Positions 7,645 to 15,703 of a stretch of 39,716 nucleotides of DNA are shown one piece after another (the stretch's first letter is position 1; each line of letters opens with the position of its first letter). The stretch is from Mangrovihabitans endophyticus. GTDB lineage: Bacteria > Actinomycetota > Actinomycetes > Mycobacteriales > Micromonosporaceae. The position numbers and the translations under genes were made by a program. Where the stretch lies: contig NZ_BMMX01000047.1 of assembly GCF_014646155.1 (NCBI RefSeq), positions 1 through 39,716 of the forward strand. The letters run 5' to 3'. The notes beneath the pieces are model-generated. The model was not told where the DNA came from. It did not search any database and saw only the letters and a list, made by a program, of their open reading frames with translations.

Positions 7645-9516
7645 ATGACGATCTGGTACGGCGGCGACTACAACCCGGAGCAGTGGACCGAGGACGTCTG
7701 GCCCCAGGACGTACGGCTGATGCGCCGCGCCGGGGTCAACATCGCCACCGTCGGGGTCTTCTCGTGGGCACGGATCCAGCCCGCCGAAGGGGTTTTCGAC
7801 TACGACTGGCTGGACCGGGTGCTCGACCTGCTGCACCGCGGCGGCATCGCGGTGGACCTGGCCACCGGCACCGCCTCGCCGCCGCCCTGGGCGGTGCAGG
7901 CGTACCCGGACATGCTGCCGGTGAACCAGGACGGCGTGACGCTGTGGCCGGGCAGTCGGCAGCACTACGCGCCCACCTCCCCGGACTACCGGCGGCTGGC
8001 CACGGATCTGACCCGGGCCACCGCGCGGCGATACAGGGACCACCCGGCCGTGGTCATGTGGCATCCCAACAACGAACTCGGATGCCACGTCGCGTACGAC
8101 TACTCGGACCACGCCGCCTATGCGTTCCGGGACTGGCTGCGGGACAGGTACGGCACCATCGACGCGGTGAACGAGGCGTGGGGCACCTGGTTCTGGTCGC
8201 AGCACTACACGGATTTCGCCCAGGTGCTGCCGCCGCGCCGCACGCCGTACCACGTGAATCCGAGCGCCCTGCTGGACTTCCGCCGGTTCAGCTCGGATGC
8301 GTTGCGAGAGCTGTTCCGGATGGAGAAGCACATCATCCGCGAGGCCGGGGCGACCCAACCGGTCACCACCAACATGATGGGTCCGCACCGCCCCACCGAC
8401 TATTGGGCGTGGTCCGAGGACATCGACGTCATCTCCGACGACAGCTATCCCGATCCCGCGGATCCACTGTCCTATCAGGTCAGTGCGTTCGCCCGGGACC
8501 TGATGCGGTCGCTGAAGCCGGGACGCTCGTGGATCCTGATGGAACAGGCGCCCGGCGCGGTGAACTGGCGCCCGGCCAACGCCGCCAAGGCGCCGGGCCA
8601 GATGGCGGCGCTCAGCATGCAGGCAGTCGGTCGCGGCGCCGACGGGGTGATGTTCTTCCAGTGGCGACAGGCGACCGCCGGGTCGGAGAAGTTCCACTCG
8701 GCGATGCTGCCGCACGCCGGTACGGAGACTCGCACGTACCGGGAGATCTCCGCGCTGGGCCAGGAACTGAGCGGATGGCAGCCGCCCGCTCCCGGCGGTG
8801 AGGCGAAGGTGGCGATAGTGTTCGACTGGCACAACTGGTGGGCGATCGACCAGACCGACCATCCGGCCACAGTGGACTATCTGGCGACGGTGCGCGGATG
8901 GCACGCGGCCTTCCTGGACTTGGCGGTGCAGGTGGACATCGTCCGTCCGGACGGGCCGTTCGACGCGTACGAACTGGTGGTGGCGCCCAGCCTGTACCTG
9001 ATCCGGGACGCGGCGGCGCTGGCGGCCTACGACCGGCATCTGCTGGTGACCGCGTTCAGCGACGTGGTGGACGAGCACGATCGCTTTCTGCCCGGCGGTT
9101 TCACCACCCGTCTCGGGCCGGCGCTGGGCGTGTCGGTGCTGGACTTCGAGGGCGTGCGAGAGACGGAGATCGCCGTGTTCGGCGGGGCGATCGCGGGCGG
9201 CACGCTCGCCGAGACGATTCGCGTGGACGACGCGGAAATCCTGGGCATCTTCCCGGACGGGCGGCCCGCGCTGACCCGCCGCGGCAACGCCCATTACGTG
9301 GCGACACTGCTGGACGGCGACGGCCGCGCGACGGTGGCACGCTATCTGATCGAACGCGCGGACATCCGCCCGGTGATGACGGGTCTGCCGCCGGGGGTGG
9401 AGGCGTGCGCCCGCGGCGATCTGATCACCCTGATCAACCACAACCCGGAGCCGGTCCAGGCCGGCGAGTTCAGCCTAGGCCCGTACGGCTACCAGGTCAT
9501 CGAGCAGGCACCGTAA
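7645..9516 (+). CDS. Beta-galactosidase, glycoside hydrolase family 42
   Basis: A 623-residue GH42 enzyme that hydrolyses terminal beta-galactosides. It starts with the family signature GGDYNPEQW. The acid/base glutamate is E144 in HPNNELGCH and the nucleophile is E300 in WILMEQAPGAVNWRP. The TIM barrel covers about residues 1-370, followed by the trimerisation domain (KVAIVFDWHNWWAI...) and a C-terminal beta domain. There is no signal peptide, so it acts in the cytosol. The ATG at 7645 is chosen because the family begins right there; an in-frame ATG upstream lies inside the terminator hairpin. It is a single gene with no sugar transporter or LacI-type regulator beside it. Confidence 0.93.
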   Translation: MTIWYGGDYNPEQWTEDVWPQDVRLMRRAGVNIATVGVFSWARIQPAEGVFDYDWLDRVLDLLHRGGIAVDLATGTASPPPWAVQAYPDMLPVNQDGVTLWPGSRQHYAPTSPDYRRLATDLTRATARRYRDHPAVVMWHPNNELGCHVAYDYSDHAAYAFRDWLRDRYGTIDAVNEAWGTWFWSQHYTDFAQVLPPRRTPYHVNPSALLDFRRFSSDALRELFRMEKHIIREAGATQPVTTNMMGPHRPTDYWAWSEDIDVISDDSYPDPADPLSYQVSAFARDLMRSLKPGRSWILMEQAPGAVNWRPANAAKAPGQMAALSMQAVGRGADGVMFFQWRQATAGSEKFHSAMLPHAGTETRTYREISALGQELSGWQPPAPGGEAKVAIVFDWHNWWAIDQTDHPATVDYLATVRGWHAAFLDLAVQVDIVRPDGPFDAYELVVAPSLYLIRDAAALAAYDRHLLVTAFSDVVDEHDRFLPGGFTTRLGPALGVSVLDFEGVRETEIAVFGGAIAGGTLAETIRVDDAEILGIFPDGRPALTRRGNAHYVATLLDGDGRATVARYLIERADIRPVMTGLPPGVEACARGDLITLINHNPEPVQAGEFSLGPYGYQVIEQAP

Positions 9517-9519
9517 CCC

Positions 9520-9762
9520 CGCGTCGCGGGGCGGGTGCGCGCCGTCGCGGGGCGTGGGCGCCCGGTCGTGGGGCGTGGGTGTGCGCCGTCGTGGGTGTGG
9601 GTGCGCCGTCGCGGGATGTGGGTGTGCGGTCGCGGGGTGTGGGTGTGCGCCGTCGTGGGGCGTGGGTGTGCGGTCGCGGGGTGTGGGTGCGCGCGGTCGC
9701 GGGGTGTGGGTGTGCGCCGTCGTGGGGCGTGGGTGTGCGGTCGCGGGGTGTGGGTGTGCGCC
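9520..9762. repeat. G-rich tandem repeat array, unit about 21-23 bp
   Basis: About eleven degenerate units of the kind GTCGCGGGGTGTGGGTGTG lie in tandem. In the right half, units of about 21 and 23 bases alternate (one with CGCGGGGTG, one with CGTGGGGCG), giving a higher-order period of about 44. There are no spacers as in CRISPR. Open frames across it are repetitive (Arg/Gly/Val or Thr/His/Pro) and not credible proteins. The purine-rich strand carries many GGGG and GTGGG runs. Confidence 0.75.
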
Positions 9763-9830
9763 GATCTTGAGGATTGGGTGCCCGATTAGCTGCGTCATGT
9801 CGGGCATGCCGGACCACAATCGTCAAGATC
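9763..9830. repeat. REP-like palindromic element, copy 1
   Basis: A 68-base element starting GATCTTGA and ending TCAAGATC, with imperfect complementarity extending about 20 bases inward. It contains the block GTCGGGCATGCCGGACCACA. Copy 2 lies 27 bases further on and shares length, ends and the CGGACCACA block. I recall dispersed intergenic repeats of this kind in Micromonosporaceae genomes, but I cannot verify that here. Confidence 0.6.
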
Positions 9831-9857
9831 GACGCGGGCGCCGGGGCCGAGCGCGTC

Positions 9858-9925
9858 GATCTTGGAGAAAGCGGGCCCGATTGAGGCTGATAGATCGGAC
9901 TTGTCGGACCACAAAGTCCAAGATC
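9858..9925. repeat. REP-like palindromic element, copy 2
   Basis: A 68-base element starting GATCTTGG and ending CCAAGATC, diverged from copy 1 but with the same length, GCCCGATT and TCGGACCACA blocks and inverted ends. The spacer between the copies adds a further perfect 13-bp inverted repeat (CAAGATCGACGCG at 9824-9836 with its complement at 9852-9864), so the pair could fold as a compound hairpin. Confidence 0.6.
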
Positions 9926-10012
9926 GCCGCGTGTCGGGGGGCGGGGGCGCGTGCCCGGGGGGGCGGGGGCGGGGGCGTGTGGCGGGGGGCGTGGCGGGGG
10001 GTGTGCGGTCGG
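9926..10012. other. G-run spacer, no gene
   Basis: A stretch of repeated runs of four to seven G, such as GGGGGGCGGGGGCG, lies just after the stop of the minus-strand thioesterase gene. It has G-quadruplex potential on the plus strand. No credible coding frame is seen. Confidence 0.5.
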
Positions 10013-10807
10013 TTAGCGCTGGGGGCGGACCGTGAGGATCTGTTCCGCCCGGCCTACTGGGCCCGTCACGTCGTGCAGGGTCGTCGACGTCAGGCCCTGG
10101 CCGTCTGCGCCGAAGACCACCGTGGTGTCCAGGCCCACCCAGTCGCCGTGCGGCTGCCGGTGCAGGTGGATGCTGAGGTCCAGATTCGGGAACATCCACT
10201 CCTTCGGGTTCTGCCGCACCGCGATGCCGTTCGCGGTGTCCACCAACCGCACGAAGCGTGCCAGCGGCGTGCTCGGCTCGCCCGCCACGAGGTCGTGCTC
10301 GCTGGTGATCCACGCCGTGGTGCGGCCGGGTCCCGGCTCGCCGGCCGGGCGCACCTCGATGGACCGGATGTACTCGCCCGGCCACACGTCGGTCATGTCC
10401 CAGGGCGTCAGCGTCTGTGGCGCCGGCAACGCACCCGCCGCGCCGCCCGCCACCTCCGCGGTGTCGTGCCGGGCCAGCCGCCACGCCCGCGCCCGCACCA
10501 CCGTACGATCCGCCCAGGTGACCACGGCTTCCACCAGTTCCACGGTGCGTCCCGGACGGACCACCTCGACGTGGATGTCGAAGTCTTCCAGGCGGATGAC
10601 GCCGAGGATGTCGAAGGTGAGGCGGCCGATCACCATGGGCACACCGCCGCGCCCGCCGTCGCCGTCCCGCTCCGCGGCGAACCGGTCGATGGCATGCACC
10701 ACCAGGCCGCACAGCGGGCTGATGTGCTGTTCGTCCACCGCCCATGCGCCGCCGGTGAACTCGCTCGGCCGGTACCGGTGCGCGCCGACCCTGGTGAAGT
10801 AGCTCAT
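10013..10807 (-). CDS. Acyl-CoA thioesterase-like (hot-dog fold) protein
   Basis: A 264-residue protein resembling the actinobacterial thioesterase family with two fused hot-dog halves (TesB or 4HBT_3 type). The N-terminal half contains GPxGG-like ISPLCGLVVHAIDR and a strand-rich RLTFDILGVIRLEDFDIHVEVVRPGRTVELVEA; the C-terminal half contains PLARFVRLVDTANGIAVRQNPKEWMFPNLDLSIHLHR and a strand typical of these enzymes. It likely hydrolyses an acyl-CoA; the substrate is unknown. Its ATG overlaps the stop of the dehydratase gene by ATGA, so the two are co-translated. Confidence 0.75.
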   Translation of the reverse strand: MSYFTRVGAHRYRPSEFTGGAWAVDEQHISPLCGLVVHAIDRFAAERDGDGGRGGVPMVIGRLTFDILGVIRLEDFDIHVEVVRPGRTVELVEAVVTWADRTVVRARAWRLARHDTAEVAGGAAGALPAPQTLTPWDMTDVWPGEYIRSIEVRPAGEPGPGRTTAWITSEHDLVAGEPSTPLARFVRLVDTANGIAVRQNPKEWMFPNLDLSIHLHRQPHGDWVGLDTTVVFGADGQGLTSTTLHDVTGPVGRAEQILTVRPQR

Positions 10808-11772
10808 GCGGTTCCCATCAACTCGGCGAACCGGGCGGCGCCCACGTTGCCGCCCGAAATGATCACACCGACCCGGCCCGGCTCTTTGACGTGCCCGCTC
10901 AGCAGGGCCGCCAGGCCGATGGCTCCGCTCGGTTCCACGACCATCTTGAGCCGCTCGAACGCGAACCGCATCGCCGCGCGGATCTGATCGTCGCCGACCA
11001 GCACCACGTCGTCCACCAGCCGCCGGTTGACGGAGAAGGTCAGCTCGCCGGGGATGCTCGCGGCCTGCCCGTCGGCGATGGTGCGCGGCACCGGGATGGA
11101 CACCCGGTGGCCGGCCGCCAGCGACCGCTTGGTGTCGTCGCCGGCTTCCGGTTCGACGCCGATCACCCGCACGCCGGGCAGCAGCGCCGTGGCGGTGGTC
11201 GCGCTGCCCGCCATGAGACCGCCGCCGCCCACCGGCACCACCAGCGTGTCCATCTCGCCGACCTGGTCGATCAACTCCAGCGCGGCGGTGCCCTGCCCGG
11301 CGATCACGTGCGGATGTTCGTACGGCGGAATGAGCGCGAGCCCGAGCTCGGCGGCCATCGCCGCACCGATCGCCTCCCGGTCCCCGGTGTAGCGGTCGTA
11401 GGTGCGGATCCGCGCGCCGTACCCGGTCACCGCGTCCCGCTTGGCCGACGGGGTGTCCTCCGGCATCAGGATGGTCGCGGTGCTGCCCAGTTCCCGCGCC
11501 GCCAGCGCGACCGCCTGAGCGTGGTTGCCGGATGAATAGGCCGCCACGCCCTTGGCCAGTTGCTCGGGGGTGAGCCGGGAGAGCGCGTTGTAGGCGCCGC
11601 GGAATTTGAAGGCGCCGACTCGTTGCAGGTTCTCGCATTTCAGGTACGCCTGCGCGCCGGTCTCCGCATCCAGGGTGCGGGAGCGCGCCACCGGCGTGCG
11701 GTGGGCGACACCGGCGATCTGCGCGGCCGCATCCCGGACGTCCTCCAGGGTGACCGGTGGTCTGGTCGTCAT
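10804..11772 (-). CDS. PLP-dependent threonine/serine dehydratase (fold type II)
   Basis: A 322-residue pyridoxal-phosphate enzyme. The Schiff-base lysine is in GAFKFRGAYNAL, the phosphate-binding glycine loop is GGGGLMAG, and SSGNHAQAVALAA binds the substrate carboxylate. The length matches the short form without an ACT regulatory domain, as in catabolic threonine dehydratase or serine racemase; sequence alone does not decide between them. It converts L-threonine to 2-oxobutanoate or L-serine to pyruvate in the cytosol. A clear ribosome site (GAGGAG) precedes the ATG at 11772. It is the first gene of a two-gene operon with the thioesterase, and its promoter lies in the 139-bp gap shared with the divergent secreted protein. 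Confidence 0.88.
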   Translation of the reverse strand: MTTRPPVTLEDVRDAAAQIAGVAHRTPVARSRTLDAETGAQAYLKCENLQRVGAFKFRGAYNALSRLTPEQLAKGVAAYSSGNHAQAVALAARELGSTATILMPEDTPSAKRDAVTGYGARIRTYDRYTGDREAIGAAMAAELGLALIPPYEHPHVIAGQGTAALELIDQVGEMDTLVVPVGGGGLMAGSATTATALLPGVRVIGVEPEAGDDTKRSLAAGHRVSIPVPRTIADGQAASIPGELTFSVNRRLVDDVVLVGDDQIRAAMRFAFERLKMVVEPSGAIGLAALLSGHVKEPGRVGVIISGGNVGAARFAELMGTA

Positions 11773-11911
11773 GGCGCTCCTCGGGTCGGCGTGCCGCACA
11801 TTCTTACCAGCGCACAGACGCATGTGGCGGCCCGGGTTGCGCAAGCCCTTGGCCGACGGCCGCGCGGCGGCCCATCCTGCACGGAACCCCCATTTCCCCG
11901 AAAGGACGCCG

Positions 11912-13045
11912 ATGCCGACAATCGCGCGCCGCGCCGGGATCCTGCTCCTGAGCGCCCTTCTCGGTCTGGCCACCTGGCTGATCGCCCCGCACGCCGACGC
12001 CGCCACGGCGCCGCTGGTGCGGCTGCGATTTCTGATGATCATCAAGCCGGTGTCCCAGGTGCCGGGCCTGTCCGCGACGCTGACGCAGGCACAGATCGAC
12101 GCCGCCGCCTATGCCTTCCAGAACACCTTCCCGCGGATGGTGGAGGACCTGACCGCGGGCGCCGTGGACATGAGCACGGTGGCGGTCGTCTCCGGGCGCC
12201 CGCTCACGTCGATCGGGTACGAGGGCAAGATGGTCGAGCCGTCGAACGTACCCGGCGACGTCGACCAGTTCCTCCATCCGCAGGAGTGGGACGGCGTCTT
12301 CATCTACAACGCCTTCCGCGAGCATGCGTACTTCTCCGGTGGCTCGCCGGGCCCGTTCAACACCGGATGGTCCAGTGTGAACGCCCGCGACGACCTGGGA
12401 TACAACCAGGACGCGGTGGCCGGCTGGGTGCACGAGATGCTGCACCAGCTCGGTGAGCAGTTCTATTTCCAGCAGCTCGGGGTGCCCGGCGCGGTGGATC
12501 TGCACGCCGCCGCGGCGCACGGCTACGTGCAGGACCAGTATGGCCTGCCGTTCTGGCTGGGTTGGTACCGCGACTTCCTCAACGGCACCATCCCCGGCGG
12601 GCTGGGCCTGGGCCCGAAGGCGTGGACGCGCGGCAACCGGCGTGGGGTCACCGACTCCACCGGGCAGATGATCGTCGGGGCCGGATCGAACCGCTGCGTG
12701 GACGTCTCCGGTGGCCGTGCGGCGGACGGGACGAAGGTGCAGTTGTGGGACTGCCACGGCGGACCCGAGGTGCGGTGGCGGTGGCAGGGCTCGGCGCTGG
12801 TCAACACGCGTACCGGTAAATGCCTGGATGTGGACGGCGGCCGCACCGTCGGCGGTGCGAAGGTCCAGCTCTGGACCTGTCTGAGCAACGGCGCGCAGCA
12901 GTGGCAGTTGGTGAACGGCAATCTGCGCAATCCGCAGTCCGGCAAGTGCCTGGACGCGGACGGCTGGGGCACCGCCAACGGGACCCAGTTGATCATCTGG
13001 GACTGCGGCCCGGCGCAGTCGAACCAGACCTGGCGTTTCGCCTGA
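11912..13045 (+). CDS. Secreted HExxH protein with C-terminal ricin-B lectin (CBM13) domain
   Basis: A 377-residue exported protein. The signal peptide (MPTIARRAGILLLSALLGLATWLIAPHADA) is followed by a roughly 220-residue domain with no family I can name. It contains HEMLH at residues 174-178, a zinc-protease type HExxH motif in a predicted helix (AVAGWVHEMLHQLGEQFY). The C-terminal 125 residues are a ricin-B lectin with three repeats, each with a QLW or LIIWDC strand and CLDVDGG loops, so it binds sugars outside the cell. It is likely a secreted metallopeptidase or a relative that has lost activity. A ribosome site (GAAAGGA) sits 5 bases before the ATG. A strong terminator follows. Confidence 0.8.
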   Translation: MPTIARRAGILLLSALLGLATWLIAPHADAATAPLVRLRFLMIIKPVSQVPGLSATLTQAQIDAAAYAFQNTFPRMVEDLTAGAVDMSTVAVVSGRPLTSIGYEGKMVEPSNVPGDVDQFLHPQEWDGVFIYNAFREHAYFSGGSPGPFNTGWSSVNARDDLGYNQDAVAGWVHEMLHQLGEQFYFQQLGVPGAVDLHAAAAHGYVQDQYGLPFWLGWYRDFLNGTIPGGLGLGPKAWTRGNRRGVTDSTGQMIVGAGSNRCVDVSGGRAADGTKVQLWDCHGGPEVRWRWQGSALVNTRTGKCLDVDGGRTVGGAKVQLWTCLSNGAQQWQLVNGNLRNPQSGKCLDADGWGTANGTQLIIWDCGPAQSNQTWRFA

Positions 13046-13054
13046 CGTATCCGT

Positions 13055-13102
13055 CCCCTGCCCGGCGAACGGCGCCGAATTTCGCCGTTTGCCGGGCAGG
13101 GG
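13055..13102. terminator. 20-bp hairpin terminator
   Basis: Arms 13055-13074 and 13083-13102 pair over 20 positions with one G-T wobble around an 8-base loop (CCGAATTT). It lies 9 bases after the stop of the ricin-B protein. Confidence 0.8.
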
Positions 13103-13129
13103 GCGTCGGCGCTGGACCATGATGCGGGC

Positions 13130-14416
13130 ATGACATCGCTCGGTTCGCGACTCCCGCGCGGTGCCCGCCTCACGCCGGAATCCTGGGCGGCGCGGCACCG
13201 GATCAACATCCGACTGCTGTGGCTGCACGTTCCGCTGATGGTGTTGCTCGGCGCACTGGGGCCGATGCCGCTCTGGGAGACGTTCGCCGTGCCGGCCGCC
13301 GTTGCCGCCATCGCCGGGACGGTGTCCCTGGCCCGGGAGCAGAGCACCAAGGCGTCGATCACCAGCGTCGGGCTGATCGCCTGCACCTTCGCCGTCATCG
13401 AGCTGTCCGGCGGCATGATGACCATGCACATCCACCTGTACGCGACGATGGTCTTCGTGGCGCTCTATCAGCAGTGGTCGCCGTTGCTGTGGTCGGTGGT
13501 GATCGTGGTGCTGCACCACGGCATCCTCGGCGAGGTCGCCCCGGGCCGGGTGTTCGGCATGCCGGACCTGTCCTTTTCCGGTGCCCTCGGCATGGTGGCG
13601 CTGCACGCCGGCCTGGCCACCCTGGAGATCGTCGGCATCCTGTTCATGTGGCACTTCGCCGAGCAGGCCGAGCGGGAGAATGAGGCGCTGGTGCGGGAAG
13701 CGGCGCAGCAGCGCAGCGAGACCGAACGCGCCGAGCGCGCGGCGCGGGACAGCGCGGCCGCGTCCGACCGGCAGCGACACGCCGACCTCGCCAGCCGAGC
13801 CGAGCGGGTCAACAGCGACGTGCACCTGGTCAGCGAGCAGGCGCGGGCGGCGATCGGCGCGGTGGCGGCGGTGGATGGCGAGCTGAACACCCTCGCCACC
13901 GCGGTCCGCGACGTGGCGGCGCGCTCCGGGCAGGCGGCCTCCAGCGCCTCGTCCGGCCGGGACACCGCGCTGCAGGCCGCCGACAAGGTGCGCAGCCTGG
14001 AGCAGTCGGTCAGTGAGATCGCCGAGGTGAACTCCCTGATCGCGCAGTTGGCGGCGCAGACGAACCTGCTCGCGTTGAACGCCACCATCGAGGCGGCCCG
14101 CGCGGGCGAGTCCGGCCGCGGGTTCGCCGTGGTGGCCGGCGAGGTGAAGCAGCTCGCCCAGCAGACGGCCAGTTCGGTGCAGCGGGTCAACGGCGTGATC
14201 GAGACGATCGTGGCGCAGACCAACGGGGTGGCGGAGACCTTCGAGACCACCACGGGTGCGGTCTCCGAGATCTACACCGTGCAGACCGACATCGCCGCCT
14301 CGGTGGAGCAGCAGTCGGCGGTGCTGAGCGAGATCACCCGCCAGCTCTCCACCGCGACGACGTCGGCGCAGCAGGTGCTGACCGGTTTGGAGAAGCTGGC
14401 CGAGGGTGCCCGCTGA
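13130..14416 (+). CDS. Methyl-accepting chemotaxis-type receptor with membrane N-terminal domain
   Basis: A 428-residue chemoreceptor. The first 175 residues form about six membrane helices with almost no extracellular loop. This part carries MTMHIHLYATMVFVALYQQW and VVIVVLHHGILGE, whose His pairs could bind a metal or haem; that is speculation. A coiled coil (about 178-230) leads to the signalling hairpin, with the highly conserved tip LIAQLAAQTNLLALNATIEAARAGESGRGFAVVAGEVKQLA near residues 303-345. There is no HAMP domain visible. A receptor with an intact tip implies a chemotaxis or related CheA/CheW pathway in the cell, which fits an actinomycete with motile spores. No che gene is in the window. 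Confidence 0.88.
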   Translation: MTSLGSRLPRGARLTPESWAARHRINIRLLWLHVPLMVLLGALGPMPLWETFAVPAAVAAIAGTVSLAREQSTKASITSVGLIACTFAVIELSGGMMTMHIHLYATMVFVALYQQWSPLLWSVVIVVLHHGILGEVAPGRVFGMPDLSFSGALGMVALHAGLATLEIVGILFMWHFAEQAERENEALVREAAQQRSETERAERAARDSAAASDRQRHADLASRAERVNSDVHLVSEQARAAIGAVAAVDGELNTLATAVRDVAARSGQAASSASSGRDTALQAADKVRSLEQSVSEIAEVNSLIAQLAAQTNLLALNATIEAARAGESGRGFAVVAGEVKQLAQQTASSVQRVNGVIETIVAQTNGVAETFETTTGAVSEIYTVQTDIAASVEQQSAVLSEITRQLSTATTSAQQVLTGLEKLAEGAR

Positions 14417-14427
14417 GCGAGGGTCGG

Positions 14428-14847
14428 TCATCGGTGCATGCGCGCGCCCTTGAGCGCCTTGTCCACGGCGTTGCGGGGGCCGTGCAGGCACAGACCGACG
14501 AGGTCCAACTGGTCGGTGCGGACCGCGCGGACCGCCGCCCGGTTGTCCCGGTCGTTTCCGGTGGTGAACAGGTCCGAGGTGAAGACGGACATGATGAGCC
14601 CGCGCTGCCGTGCGCGGGCGTGGCCGAGGCTGAGCAGCTCCTTGTCGCCCTCGAAGATCAGCACCGGCTGGCGGAACATGGGCAGATAGGCGACGTCGTC
14701 GGCGTCCGCGTACGGCTGGCCGATCACCTCCGGGACCCGGGTGCCGAGGCCGCTGACCAGGAACGCGGTGACGTTGAGGCGCTGCCAGCCGGCCAGGTCG
14801 TCACGCAGCAGCACGGCGATCTTGGTGTCGAAGCGAATGGTGTCCAT
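14428..14847 (-). CDS. DUF2000 family protein
   Basis: A 139-residue cytosolic protein. DTKIAVLLRDDLAGWQRLNVTAFLVSGLG at the N-terminus is characteristic of the DUF2000 family, which has a peptidyl-tRNA hydrolase-like fold and no known function. The ATG at 14847 is taken because the family motif begins five residues later. It is divergent from an AraC regulator with only 49 bases between the starts, so the regulator most likely controls it. Confidence 0.8.
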   Translation of the reverse strand: MDTIRFDTKIAVLLRDDLAGWQRLNVTAFLVSGLGTRVPEVIGQPYADADDVAYLPMFRQPVLIFEGDKELLSLGHARARQRGLIMSVFTSDLFTTGNDRDNRAAVRAVRTDQLDLVGLCLHGPRNAVDKALKGARMHR

Positions 14848-14896
14848 GCGGCCATCGTCGGCGGGCCGCGACCGGCGGGTCTTGTACGATTTTGAC

Positions 14897-15703
14897 GTGC
14901 CGGCGGACCGGCCCGCGCGAGCGGGACACGAACTGCGAGCATGGCGCCCCGCCGTGGACGGCGTCACCGAGGTTCTGCACGCCCGGTTCACCGACCACGT
15001 CTATCCGATGCACGCGCACGACGCGTGGACGGTGCTCATCATCGACGACGGCGTGGTCCGTTACGACCTGGACCGGCACCGCCGCGGCGCCTTCGGCGAA
15101 CTGGTGACGGTGCTGCCGCCGCACGTTCCGCACAACGGCGGGGCGGCCGGCGCGGGCGGCTTCCGCAAACGGGTGCTCTATCTGGAAGCCGGCCGTCTGC
15201 CCGCCGACGCGGTGGGACCGTCGGTGGACCATCCCGGCTTCGCCGATGCCGCGCTGCGCGCGATGATTTCCCGGCTGCATGACGTGGTCGCCGTGCCGGG
15301 CGAGCGGATGCACGCCGAGAGCCTGCTCGCGGTGGTGCGCCGGGAGCTGTTGCTGCACCTGGGCCGGGACACGACCGGGCCGGAGCCGGGACCCGGCGTG
15401 GCGCACCGACTGCGGGATCTGCTGGAGGATCGGGTGGTCGCCGGCCTGCCGTTGGCCGAGGCCGGCCGGTTGCTGCACGTCGACCCCGCGCACCTGGTCC
15501 GGTCGTTCCACCGCACCTTCGGCATGGCGCCGCATCGCTATCTCACCTCGCGGCGGGTGGACCTGGCCCGGCGGCTGATCCTGACCGGGCAGCCGCTGCC
15601 CGCGGTCGCCACCGCCAGCGGCTTCTACGACCAGTCGCACCTCACCCGCCACTTCCGGCGCATTCTCGGGATCAGTCCGGGCCGGTACGCGCGAACGCGC
15701 TAG
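14897..15703 (+). CDS. AraC family transcriptional regulator
   Basis: A 268-residue regulator. The N-terminal cupin-type sensor (about residues 20-110) includes DHVYPMHAHDAWTVLIIDDGVV and a PPHVPHN strand. The C-terminal AraC domain has two helix-turn-helix units, the second marked by VATASGFYDQSHLTRHFRRILGISPGRYAR. GTG 14897 is chosen because it starts MPADRPARAGHELRAW, typical of this subfamily, and leaves the 49-bp divergent promoter free. It presumably responds to a small molecule and controls the DUF2000 gene. Its stop overlaps the convergent iron-siderophore binding protein gene by 3-4 bases. Confidence 0.88.
   Translation: MPADRPARAGHELRAWRPAVDGVTEVLHARFTDHVYPMHAHDAWTVLIIDDGVVRYDLDRHRRGAFGELVTVLPPHVPHNGGAAGAGGFRKRVLYLEAGRLPADAVGPSVDHPGFADAALRAMISRLHDVVAVPGERMHAESLLAVVRRELLLHLGRDTTGPEPGPGVAHRLRDLLEDRVVAGLPLAEAGRLLHVDPAHLVRSFHRTFGMAPHRYLTSRRVDLARRLILTGQPLPAVATASGFYDQSHLTRHFRRILGISPGRYARTR

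Noticed and set aside
9520..9762. Possible CRISPR array
   Set aside because: Units are directly adjacent and degenerate with no unique spacers, and no cas gene is present.
9535..9789. Repetitive Val/Gly/Arg small proteins in the G-rich spacer
   Set aside because: They are translations of the tandem repeat in several frames with no ribosome site.
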